Source: Planctomycetota bacterium (lineage in GTDB: Bacteria; Planctomycetota; UBA1135; GCA-002686595). From it: a stretch of DNA of 64,000 nt. The notes under the pieces were generated by a model, which was not told the DNA's origin, made no database searches, and saw only the letters and a program-made list of their open reading frames with translations. The position numbers were made by a program, and so were the translations under genes. The stretch is from positions 62,001 through 126,000 of the forward strand of contig JAEUIA010000003.1 in assembly GCA_016795245.1 (NCBI GenBank). Direction: 5' to 3'. The stretch's first letter is position 1. Each line of letters begins with the position of its first letter. Below are positions 35,312 through 43,612 of the stretch, one piece after another.

Positions 35312-36144
35312 CGAGTTCGTTCCGGGTCGTGTATGTCACGGGGGATATCGGTTGGCTTGGTGCGCGGCTGGATCGTTCCGGGTTCACGCCGCAGGATCGC
35401 GATCAGGCTCACGCCGTCGGCGAATGCCTGAGTGCCGCCGTCGCGCAACGCGCGGCGCAAGAGGCCGGCTTCGCCCGCGAATACACTGCGCAGGGCCGCA
35501 TTCACCGGAGCGCTCGGCACGCGCATGTCGGTGCCGGCGTCGCCGCTCGTGCGGCCCAGCTTGTTGTTGAGCGCGCGAGCGGTGCGCACGAGCGGCAAGA
35601 GCCGCGCGTTGAAGGGCGAGAGCAGCAACTGCGAGAAGGGCAGGCCCGCCCACACCCGCGTCAGTCGATCGGATTCGTAGCGGCGGTAGTGGCGGCTCGC
35701 GACGTCGTGCGCGCTCCACAGATCCGCGTGCGCCGGAACCGTGATCAAGAACAACGATCCCGGAGCCGCTGCGGCCGCCACCGACGAGAACAGGTAGAAA
35801 TCGTCTTCGACGTGTTCGAGCACGTCCATCATCAGGAACACGCGCGCTTCGCCGGCCAGCGCGCCGAGATCGCGCGGCACGGCACCGCGAATGAAGCGGG
35901 CGCGCGGGTGCAGTCGCGTCGCGCATTCGACAGCTTCCCGCGAGGCGTCGATGCCGACGCACAAGTACTCGTCCGACAGCGCTCCCGCGTTCCCGCCCGT
36001 CCCGCAACCGACGTCGATGACCAGCACGTCCTGCGACGGTGCGATCAAATCGTGCAACAAGACGCGTACGATGCGGCGTCGCGCTGCGAACCACCAGTGG
36101 CGGCCCTCGATGCGCGCGTTGTTCAGCGTCTGCTCGGCATCCAT
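35308..36144 (-). CDS. Class I SAM-dependent methyltransferase
   Basis: The protein has 278 aa. Motif I is VLVIDVGCGTGGNAGAL near residue 42; the acidic end of beta2 follows (VGIDASREAVE), then the post-motif stretch MMDVLEHVEDDFY. The N-terminus RHWWFAARRRIVR and the VPAHADLWSAHDVASRHYRRY motif are typical of methyltransferases placed near glycan or polyprenyl biosynthesis genes. The substrate is not determinable. It is translationally coupled to the FUN14 gene. Confidence 0.85.
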   Translation of the reverse strand: MDAEQTLNNARIEGRHWWFAARRRIVRVLLHDLIAPSQDVLVIDVGCGTGGNAGALSDEYLCVGIDASREAVECATRLHPRARFIRGAVPRDLGALAGEARVFLMMDVLEHVEDDFYLFSSVAAAAAPGSLFLITVPAHADLWSAHDVASRHYRRYESDRLTRVWAGLPFSQLLLSPFNARLLPLVRTARALNNKLGRTSGDAGTDMRVPSAPVNAALRSVFAGEAGLLRRALRDGGTQAFADGVSLIAILRREPGTIQPRTKPTDIPRDIHDPERTR

Positions 36145-36394
36145 GCGGCGTCAGAGCATCCTGAAAACCGTGACACAATGCCACCGCGCCGCCCGTGAAG
36201 GACGACGCGATCGTCAAGTCCGGAGCGGCCAGTCCGATCCGTTCAGAGCCCGCTGCAACGAAACCGGAACAGCCTGCGTCCCACGGTTGCCGGATCGATC
36301 TGGTTCTTTTTCGACCGACCCGTCGAGACCGCTGCCGGCCTTGGTGGACAAGCACCTCTGCGTTCGCGGTGCGCGGTTCGGAGCCGAATTCGAG

Positions 36395-38566
36395 CTACGG
36401 GCACCACAGGATTTGCAGCGCACTGGACAAATTGAACGTGGCCGGCGTGCAGTGCACGAGCGCGTCGCGATACCAGGTCTGGTACATGCGCAGTCCGCCC
36501 GGAGTCAGTCCAACCAGACCCCACGAACTCGGCGCCGGCGGCCACGCCGAGGCGCCGCCGACATTGGTCACGATCCCGAGCCGAATGATCGCGCCCGTCA
36601 CGCACAAGAGACCGTCGCCGAAGGGCGTGCCTGCACCGCCCGCCGCCTGCGCCGTGCCTTGGATGTACATGCACGGCGAGTTCGTCATGCCCGATCCGGC
36701 CAGGGTCACGCTCGGGTACGAGACGGAGGCGATTCCGGTAGCCGAGATCGTCGCGCCGGCGTTCGAGGCCGAGCTGGGGCAGCCGTGTCCGGGTGCTCCG
36801 CCGATCCCGCACGGGCAAGTCGCGGGCGTGCCGAAGCAGTAGGCCGTGAATTGCACGAACGGCAGCTGGTATTCGAAGGCACCGATGTCGCACGGTCCGA
36901 CGCGCGGGAAACTGCGCTGGTCCATCGGCAATGCGATCCCGGCGAACGTGTTGCACGACCCGCGATCGATCGCCGGGCTGCAGTGCATGAGCGCGTGTGT
37001 TTCGGTGGCTCCGCCGTTGTTCTGCAAGGGGCCGAGCTGTCCGGAGAACGGCAGCGACGTCGTGCCCGACAGATCACCCGGCCCGGCGAACATGCAGGTG
37101 CCGTCCGAGTCGAGGTTCAAACCGAAAGACCCCATCAGCGGTGTGCCGCCGAAGTTCTGGCGCAGACCCGGACCGATCGTGTTGTCGTCCAGGAGTGTGC
37201 CGACCACGGCTTCCAAGGACGGTCCCAAGGTGATGTCCGCGAACACACCACCGCCGGCGTTCGCCGCGTGATTCTGGGCGATCGTGCAGCACGAGATCTC
37301 CTTCGGCGCCGAACCGGTCATGAAGAATCCGCCGCCCGACCCGTTCAGAGCGTCGTTCTTGCTGATCGTGCAGAGATCCGCAGTCAGCATGCCCAACGAA
37401 TAGACACCGCCGCCACCCGACGTGCCTTGAGCGCGGTTGCGACTGACTGTCGTGCGCATGAGCGTGAGCGTGCCGCTGTTGGCGATGCCGCCGCCGTTCA
37501 ACGAAGCCGAGTTGGCGTCGACACTGCAATCCGTCAACGTGCCATTGCCGAGCCCCGCCAGGTTGATGCCGCCGCCGAACTGAGCCGTGTTCGAACGCAG
37601 CGTGGTGCTGCCGGCCGTGAGCATCCCGTTCGAAGCGACGCTGATCGCGCCGCCGCTGTTGGCGTTGTTCGACTGAAACGCGGAGCCCGCAACCGTGCAG
37701 GTTCCGTTGAGGTCGATCGCTCCGCCCGAATTGCCGGCGGTGTTGGAGGTGAACGTCGAATTGACGACGTCCACCGCGATCCCCGCCGGAATTCTCAAGC
37801 CTCCGCCCTTGTTGGCGTTGTTGCCCGCGAACGTGACGCCTGAGAAGCTCGCGATCGGCGTCCCGGACCACTGCACGAACGCGCCACCGCCGGTGGAAAT
37901 GCCGCTCGCGACGCAGCTCTGGATCGAACCGCCGGACATCGCGAACTCGGCGTCGATGCGCAGACCGCCGCCGTCGCTGGCCTGGTTGTCGAAGATGTCG
38001 CAGCCCGTGAGCAACAACTTGCCGCGTTGATGCCAGATGCCGCCGCCGAAGGATCCACCTAGGCGACCGCCTTGCAAACGCACGTTGCGCACTTCGACCG
38101 CCAATGTCGCGGCGACAGAAGACGTGATGTGCAAGACACGGTCCGGTGTGCCGATGACCGCCAGCGGCGCGGCATCGATCGCCGTCAAACCGGGGACGCC
38201 CGCGATCAAGAGTGAGCTCAGCACCGATCCGTGCACATCCAGGTCACCCCAGCGCCCGATGTCGTCCGTACCGCCGATGGTGAGCTGGTACGTCGCGGCG
38301 CCGAGCTGAATCGTGACGGCGCCGCCGATGACCGCGGCGTTCTGCAAGGCGGCGCGCAGCGTGCACTGCAGGCCGGGTGTGACTGCATCGGTGTCGCACA
38401 GCCCGTCCGCGAGGTTGAAGTCCTCGCCGTCGGACGTGAGGTTCGGCGTGATGACGACCTGCGCGAGTGTCGCGGAGACCAGGATCATGCCGGCTGCAGC
38501 AGTCGTGGTTAGATGTGCGAGACGCGAACGAAGATCGACTAGCGAGCAAGGCAAGCAACGGTTCAT
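36395..38566 (-). CDS. Surface right-handed beta-helix protein with CSLREA-like start and sorting-type C-terminal domain
   Basis: The protein has 723 aa with a signal peptide. Near residue 60 DGLCDTDAVTPGLQCTLRAALQ is a CSLREA-type module. About 350 residues of short repeats rich in GG-G-x-x-N/S follow (e.g. SNTAGNSGGAIDLNG, NNANSGGAIS), as in polymorphic-outer-membrane/parallel beta-helix proteins, and then the choice-of-anchor-Q pattern (SPAIDRGS ... DIGAFEYQ). The last 140 residues (CPCGIGGAPGHGC ... FGDGLLCVTG ... YQTWYRD ... W) match the C-terminal domain of the protein at 43613. Probably displayed outside the cell; function unknown. Confidence 0.85.
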   Translation of the reverse strand: MNRCLPCSLVDLRSRLAHLTTTAAAGMILVSATLAQVVITPNLTSDGEDFNLADGLCDTDAVTPGLQCTLRAALQNAAVIGGAVTIQLGAATYQLTIGGTDDIGRWGDLDVHGSVLSSLLIAGVPGLTAIDAAPLAVIGTPDRVLHITSSVAATLAVEVRNVRLQGGRLGGSFGGGIWHQRGKLLLTGCDIFDNQASDGGGLRIDAEFAMSGGSIQSCVASGISTGGGAFVQWSGTPIASFSGVTFAGNNANKGGGLRIPAGIAVDVVNSTFTSNTAGNSGGAIDLNGTCTVAGSAFQSNNANSGGAISVASNGMLTAGSTTLRSNTAQFGGGINLAGLGNGTLTDCSVDANSASLNGGGIANSGTLTLMRTTVSRNRAQGTSGGGGVYSLGMLTADLCTISKNDALNGSGGGFFMTGSAPKEISCCTIAQNHAANAGGGVFADITLGPSLEAVVGTLLDDNTIGPGLRQNFGGTPLMGSFGLNLDSDGTCMFAGPGDLSGTTSLPFSGQLGPLQNNGGATETHALMHCSPAIDRGSCNTFAGIALPMDQRSFPRVGPCDIGAFEYQLPFVQFTAYCFGTPATCPCGIGGAPGHGCPSSASNAGATISATGIASVSYPSVTLAGSGMTNSPCMYIQGTAQAAGGAGTPFGDGLLCVTGAIIRLGIVTNVGGASAWPPAPSSWGLVGLTPGGLRMYQTWYRDALVHCTPATFNLSSALQILWCP

Positions 38567-38865
38567 GACTTCACCTCATGTGGCTTAGGGGCCGGTTCGC
38601 GGCCGCGGCAGCGGGTGGCGGAGATGTGAGCCGAACGTCGGCTTGTGCCTCTGGAAGTCAGTGCGCGAAGCGCGATCGTCGCGGCAAGGCGATTCTACTG
38701 GGTTGCAGGATTTGGTGCCCGCCGGGTCCGAGGCCCGCATTCAGCCCGACTGTTCGTGGAGGGACTCTTGCCGGTGCCTTACCGGGATTTTCCGCACGCG
38801 GACGCTCCGCGATGCCGTGACGGCGCGCGTGGTGGAGAGCGGTCCGACGGGTTAGGCTTGCGGTC
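38567..38865. other. Intergenic region between divergent genes
   Basis: About 300 bases with no supported gene; only short frames lacking ribosome sites. It should carry promoters for the beta-helix gene (minus) and the peptidase-like gene (plus). Small dyads such as gccgaacgtcggc near 38630 are present; I see no clear -10/-35 pair. Confidence 0.5.
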
Positions 38866-40047
38866 ATGATCGCGCGCCTTGTCATGGTCGTGGTTGCAGC
38901 CGGCGTGCTGGTGGTGCCCGGTTTCGCGCAGAAATCGAAGAGCGACACCTGCCCGTGGTGCAAGAACGATCCCGAGCTGATGAGAGCAGCCGGCGTGGTA
39001 TCGCACGGACCGATGCCGATCGGGCCCTGGTCCAGTACCGACCTCCCTTCCAAGTTGCCGGCGGGGCAATGGATCACGCTCGAAACGACGCACATTCGAT
39101 TCGCTTCGTCGCTGCCGCAGATCGACGTGGATCTGGCCGAACAGGCGCGCGTGCGCGCGGAGCTCGATCGCCTGCGCCTCGTTCTGCCGAGCGTGCCGGT
39201 GAAAGTGCGGACTTTGGACCCGTGGTTGCGGCTGCACCTGATCGCGATGAAGTCGGAGGAGTTCTACACACGGTTCCAGTCGCTGCTAGGCGTGACCGAT
39301 GCGGATTTCCCCGAAGTGCGCAAGTTCGAGGGCCCGTTCATGGGCGACGGAAAGTACCTCGGTGAACGCGAGAAGTTCGAGGTCGTGCTGCACGCCGCGC
39401 GCGCTTCGCACAACCTGTTCACCAAGGAATTCACCGGCACACAGGTGACGGGTGCACTGCGTTGGCACTTTCAGGCGACGCACAAGATGCTGGTTTCGAT
39501 TCCGTGCGACGATTCGGATCTCAAGAAGGACCGCTGGCTGTTCCCGCACATCGTCCACAACCTGACGCACCTCTTCTTCTGCGCGTACAAGCACTTCTCC
39601 TACGACCCGCCGACCTGGCTCGACGAAGGACTTGCGCTGGCGATGGAAAAGGAAATCGAGCCGCGCTCAGCGACCAACGAAGGCGAAGAAGGTACCTATC
39701 GCGATCGCGTCGCGCCGCCGGATTGGACGGCGCAGGTGCGCAAGATGATCGCGGGCGGTGACCACAAGAAGATCTCGGAGCTGATGTACATCCGCGAAGT
39801 CGGAGCACTGGATGCGGATGCGCTCTACACGTGCTGGTCGGTCGCGCGCTACCTGATCGAGGAACATCCAGAGAAGCTCGCGCGCCTGCTCGGCGGGATC
39901 AAGGGACAGCTCGACGACAAGGGCTATCCGAACGGTAGCGACATGCCGGGCATCCAGCGCAAGCTGTTCAAGGAGATCTTCGATTGGACGCCGCAAGGTT
40001 TCGACGAGCAGTGGGTCGAGTGGGCCAAGGTCCAGACGAGCAAGTGA
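38866..40047 (+). CDS. Exported peptidase-MA/DUF1570-like protein, degenerate zinc motif
   Basis: The protein has 393 aa with a signal peptide (MIARLVMVVVAAGVLVVPGFAQ) and an N-terminal C-P-W-C pair. Near residue 226 it has IVHNLTHLFF and, 22 residues on, PTWLDEGLALAMEKE. In gluzincins the order is HExxH then a W-x-x-EG-A glutamate. Here the catalytic Glu is replaced (H-N-L-T-H) while both His and the downstream Glu remain, so zinc may be bound without hydrolysis. It is convergent with the TPR gene (4 bases apart). Planctomycete genomes often carry such families. Confidence 0.7.
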   Translation: MIARLVMVVVAAGVLVVPGFAQKSKSDTCPWCKNDPELMRAAGVVSHGPMPIGPWSSTDLPSKLPAGQWITLETTHIRFASSLPQIDVDLAEQARVRAELDRLRLVLPSVPVKVRTLDPWLRLHLIAMKSEEFYTRFQSLLGVTDADFPEVRKFEGPFMGDGKYLGEREKFEVVLHAARASHNLFTKEFTGTQVTGALRWHFQATHKMLVSIPCDDSDLKKDRWLFPHIVHNLTHLFFCAYKHFSYDPPTWLDEGLALAMEKEIEPRSATNEGEEGTYRDRVAPPDWTAQVRKMIAGGDHKKISELMYIREVGALDADALYTCWSVARYLIEEHPEKLARLLGGIKGQLDDKGYPNGSDMPGIQRKLFKEIFDWTPQGFDEQWVEWAKVQTSK

Positions 40048-40051
40048 CGCG

Positions 40052-41893
40052 TCAACGCCCGGCTGCGGCGCGAGCCCGAGCGGCGCGCACCTCTGCTTCG
40101 TCCGCTTCTGTGTCGCGTCCCAGCGCGCGGTAGGTGTTCGCGAGCACAGACCACAATGCCGCACTCTCGGCGTCGATCGCGACCGTGCGCTTCAGCAGGG
40201 CGAGCGCCTCTTCCGTGCGGCCTTGTTCCAGCGCGATCCTGGCCCGCCACTGCAGGGCGGCGATGTTGTCGGGCTGTACCTTCTGAACGAGATCGAGGTG
40301 CGCCTCGGCATCGGCGTAGCGCTTCAACTCGATCAACACCGACGCGTACATGACGCGCCAGCGCGGATCGACACCGGTCGTGCGCTCGGCGAATTCGATG
40401 CCCATCTGCATCGTCTCGGCGGCCAACTCGAATTCCTGGATGCGCGTCGCCGGATCGAGCGGAGCGCGTTGGGAAACAGCCCCGCCGATGTTGAACACGT
40501 GATTGGGATGCGGAGCGTTCTCGTAGGCGCGTGTATAGAGCATGATCGCTTCGTCGAGCAACCGGATGCGCGTCGCAGTATCCAAGCTCGGGTCCTGACT
40601 CTGCATCACGCGCATGACCCCCAGGTGATCGCAAGCGACGGCGCTTCGCGGATCGACGGCGTACGCGCGCTCCCACAGGGTGGTCGAGGTGCGCCAATGT
40701 TTCGTTTGCAAGTGCGTTGCTCCGACGAGTGCGGCGCTGACGAGGACAGCCGCCGCGGTCGCGATGATGCGCGATGCGCGCCGCTGCCACGCGAGTCCGA
40801 GTGCGCCGGCAAGCATCAGTGCGAAGGGCATGCACGCGAGGTAGGTGTAGCGGTCGGCGACGAGTTGCGGCCCGACCGCCACGATGCCGCTGACCGGTGC
40901 CAGCAAGACCAGAAACGCGAACCAACCGACGCTGATCGCCGGCCAGCGCGTCCGCATCCACCAGGCCACGAAGCAAGTGACGACCACGAACAAGGCGGAG
41001 GCGATGAATCGCACGGTGAATGGTTCGAACGGACTCGGCATGTCGTAGATCGGGCTGAGTCCGCTCGGCCAGAGGGTCTTCCACGTCTGGAACAAGACGG
41101 CGTAGGAGGCTTGTGCCGCGCGATCGACGAGATCGTGATCTTCGAGCCCGCGCATGGCCGTCCCCGTTGCGCGCTGTCCGACGACGGCGATCACCGCGAA
41201 CGTGATCGAGAGCGCCAGGAACGGCAGTTTCTCGAGCAGTACGCGTCGCTTCATCGTCTTCCAACGCGAGAGTGGCCAGCAATCCAGCGCGAACAGCACG
41301 AAAGGCAGGGTCACCACGCTCGCTTTCGACAGCAACGCGCAGACAAAGAGCACCAGTGCCGTTCCGTACTTGAGTCCACGCCGCTCGTTCGCGGTCGCGT
41401 ACCCGATCCAGGCGATCACCGTGGCGACGAAGAACAAGCCCGAGAGCACATCACGGCGCTCCGTGATCCACGCCACCGATTCGACGCGCAAGGGATGCAC
41501 ACCGAACACTAGCGCCGCCACGAAGGCGCACGCGTCGCTCCCCGTGTTGGACCAGCTTGGCCGCGCGATCACGAACAGGCGGCGCGCCAGAACGAAGAAC
41601 AGCACGACTGCGACGGCATGCAGCATGATGTTCGTCGCGTGGTACCCGCGCGCATCCATGCCCCACAGTGCGTGGTCGATGCCCAACGTGAGCCACGCCA
41701 ACGGCTGGTAGGGGCCCATGTGAAAGGTCGTGAACATCCACTGCAGGTTCTCGAGCGCGAGACCGCGGTAGTGCACGTTCAGGAGGAAGTTCCGGTCGTC
41801 GTCCCAGCCCAGGAACTCCGCGCCCAACGCCGGCCAGAAGCCGACGACGACGAGCGCGACCAGGGCGCATACCAGGCCTGTCCGTTTCGTCAT
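40052..41893 (-). CDS. GT-C-like membrane protein with C-terminal TPR repeats (TMTC-like)
   Basis: The protein has 613 aa. It starts at the ATG at 41893 with a transmembrane helix, then the acidic first loop FLGWDDDRNFLLN, typical of GT-C transferases using lipid-linked sugars, then GVHPLRVESVAWITERRDVLSGLFF and about ten helices. Residues from about 400 on are TPR-like helices (WRVMYASVLIELKRYADAEAHLDLV ... LQWRARIALEQGRTEEALALLKR). The architecture resembles the TMTC family of O-mannosyltransferase-like proteins, common in planctomycetes. The GTG at 41923 would add 10 residues. Confidence 0.82.
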   Translation of the reverse strand: MTKRTGLVCALVALVVVGFWPALGAEFLGWDDDRNFLLNVHYRGLALENLQWMFTTFHMGPYQPLAWLTLGIDHALWGMDARGYHATNIMLHAVAVVLFFVLARRLFVIARPSWSNTGSDACAFVAALVFGVHPLRVESVAWITERRDVLSGLFFVATVIAWIGYATANERRGLKYGTALVLFVCALLSKASVVTLPFVLFALDCWPLSRWKTMKRRVLLEKLPFLALSITFAVIAVVGQRATGTAMRGLEDHDLVDRAAQASYAVLFQTWKTLWPSGLSPIYDMPSPFEPFTVRFIASALFVVVTCFVAWWMRTRWPAISVGWFAFLVLLAPVSGIVAVGPQLVADRYTYLACMPFALMLAGALGLAWQRRASRIIATAAAVLVSAALVGATHLQTKHWRTSTTLWERAYAVDPRSAVACDHLGVMRVMQSQDPSLDTATRIRLLDEAIMLYTRAYENAPHPNHVFNIGGAVSQRAPLDPATRIQEFELAAETMQMGIEFAERTTGVDPRWRVMYASVLIELKRYADAEAHLDLVQKVQPDNIAALQWRARIALEQGRTEEALALLKRTVAIDAESAALWSVLANTYRALGRDTEADEAEVRAARARAAAGR

Positions 41894-42030
41894 CGTCGGG
41901 GGAGTGTAACGCCGCTTCGCCACGGACGTGACCGCGAGCCGTGCGTCAGAACTCGCAGCCGGCTCGCGCGGGTGCTAGGTTCTCCGCGTTCCAGTCTCCA
42001 TTTCTCCACCGATCACCGATCGAAACTCAC

Positions 42031-42864
42031 ATGAAACGCTTTCTCCAACTCGCGTTCGTCGCCGCGCTCGCGACGCCCACCTTTGCAACCGACCTCATGA
42101 TCACGACGGCGAAGCACACCGACGCCACCGAGATGATGGGTCAGAAGACGCCCGCGATGGACTCCACGCAGATCACGTGGATGGGCAAGGATCGCATGCG
42201 CACCGAAGAAGGCAGCACGGTCACGATCGTGCGCAACGACCTGAAGAAGATGTTCTTCTTGGACACGGATGCCAAGACGTACAGCTTCGTCGATCTGCCC
42301 TTCGACATGAAGAAGCACATGCCGCCTGAGATGGCGCCGATGATCGAGATGCAGACGTCGCAGATGAACATGACCGTCGTCGCGACGACCGAAACCAAGA
42401 AGATCAAGGATTGGACGGCGACGAAGTACGTCATGACCATGGCGATGCCCATGATGACCATGACGACGGACGTGTGGACGACGAAGGACGTCAAGCTCGA
42501 CTACACGAGCTTCGCCGCCGTCCAGGGCTCGATGATGTCGATGATGCCCGGCTCGGAGAAATTCGCCGCGGAGTTCAAGAAGCTCGAAGGCTATCCGGTT
42601 CTGCGCGAAGTGACCGTTTCGATCATGGGCATGGACGCGAAGTCGAAGGAAGAAGTCACTGCCGTCGAGAGCAAGGAAGCGCCGGAAGGCACGTACGACG
42701 TTCCGAAGGACTTCACCGAGCGTCCTTTCGACATGATGAACGACAGCCCGAACAGCGGCATGGGCGGTGGTCGTCCGCGCGGCGGCGCGCGTCCCGGCGG
42801 CAAGCCCAAGGGCGAGAAGCCTGCCGAGCGTCCGAAGGTTCCGCCGGCTCCGGAACCCAAGTGA
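42031..42864 (+). CDS. Exported Met-rich DUF4412-like protein
   Basis: The protein has 277 aa with a signal peptide (MKRFLQLAFVAALATPTFA). The body resembles the DUF4412/LolA-like beta fold (ITWMGKDRMRTEEG ... NDLKKMFFLDTDAKTYSFVDL), followed by a stretch extraordinarily rich in methionine (MTMAMPMMTMTTDVW; SMMSMMPG). The C-terminal 40 residues are a disordered Gly/Arg/Pro/Lys tail. Methionine clusters can bind Cu(I) or act as oxidation sinks, but this is speculation. There is no operon partner. Confidence 0.7.
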   Translation: MKRFLQLAFVAALATPTFATDLMITTAKHTDATEMMGQKTPAMDSTQITWMGKDRMRTEEGSTVTIVRNDLKKMFFLDTDAKTYSFVDLPFDMKKHMPPEMAPMIEMQTSQMNMTVVATTETKKIKDWTATKYVMTMAMPMMTMTTDVWTTKDVKLDYTSFAAVQGSMMSMMPGSEKFAAEFKKLEGYPVLREVTVSIMGMDAKSKEEVTAVESKEAPEGTYDVPKDFTERPFDMMNDSPNSGMGGGRPRGGARPGGKPKGEKPAERPKVPPAPEPK

Positions 42865-43017
42865 CGCGCTGAAGTCGATCGGCGCCAGGCGTCGATCGCG
42901 TCCAAGAAACCACGCAGCGCCCCGTCGAGTTCAGCTCGGCGCGGCGCTGCGCTTCATTGGGGCAGTTCCGGCGCAGGAGGCACTGAACAGCACGGCTGTT
43001 TCAGAGGGAGTGCGTGC

Positions 43018-43482
43018 TCACGGTCGCGCGTTCATCGGCTTTCCCCGCACACTCGTCCATTGCCACCAATCGCGCAGCCTGGCCGGGAGTTCAGGGTTTT
43101 CGGCTTGCGCGATCGCGCAGCGGAACGTGTCTTCGACGCAAGGGTCCTGATGCGAGCGCGTGATCTTCGATAGGCGCGCGCACAACTCGCGAGGATCCTG
43201 GCCGGGCAGTTCGGACACGGAGCGAAATCCGAGCTGCACGAAGTCGCGGGCCATCTCCAAACCGACGGAACCGAGGCGTTGAAAATCGGCGAGCGCCGCG
43301 ATTTCGTCACAGCGCTTGCGCGCAACCGAACCGTCGAGTTCTCGATGCAATGCGGCGCCGGTCAGATCCGCGATCGAACCCATCGTGAGGCGCGCAGCGC
43401 GCAGCGCGCGACGTTCGTCCTCGTTGAGTCCAAGTCTGGGCGCTTTCGCACGCTTGGAGAGCGCAGCCTGAGAGGGTGACAC
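43018..43482 (-). CDS. Helix-hairpin-helix protein, Cdd1/pathogenicity-locus-like
   Basis: The protein is about 154 aa from a GTG at 43482; a longer frame to 43614 would overlap the divergent gene. The C-terminal ~90 residues (FQRLGSVGLEMARDFVQLGF, RSVSELPGQDPRELCARL, DPCVEDTFRCAIAQAENPEL, RLRDWWQWT) fit the small helix-hairpin-helix family annotated as pathogenicity locus/Cdd1, probably DNA-binding. The N-terminal 50 residues are basic. The start is uncertain. Confidence 0.7.
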   Translation of the reverse strand: MSPSQAALSKRAKAPRLGLNEDERRALRAARLTMGSIADLTGAALHRELDGSVARKRCDEIAALADFQRLGSVGLEMARDFVQLGFRSVSELPGQDPRELCARLSKITRSHQDPCVEDTFRCAIAQAENPELPARLRDWWQWTSVRGKPMNARP

Positions 43483-43612
43483 GCTCCCGATTCTACTGCG
43501 AGAGGAGTTCTTTGCGCGGCACGCATCTCGCGAGATCTCGCCCGGACCTCCATACTGGACATCGTCCTTGGGATGCGTCCCGCCATCGAACCTCTCACTT
43601 TTGGATTGCGCC

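Noticed and set aside
36145-36394. A gene in the gap between the methyltransferase and the beta-helix gene
   Set aside because: Only frames without ribosome sites and with shadow-type composition; no protein family signal. It probably holds the regulatory region of the methyltransferase gene and the 3' end of the beta-helix transcript.
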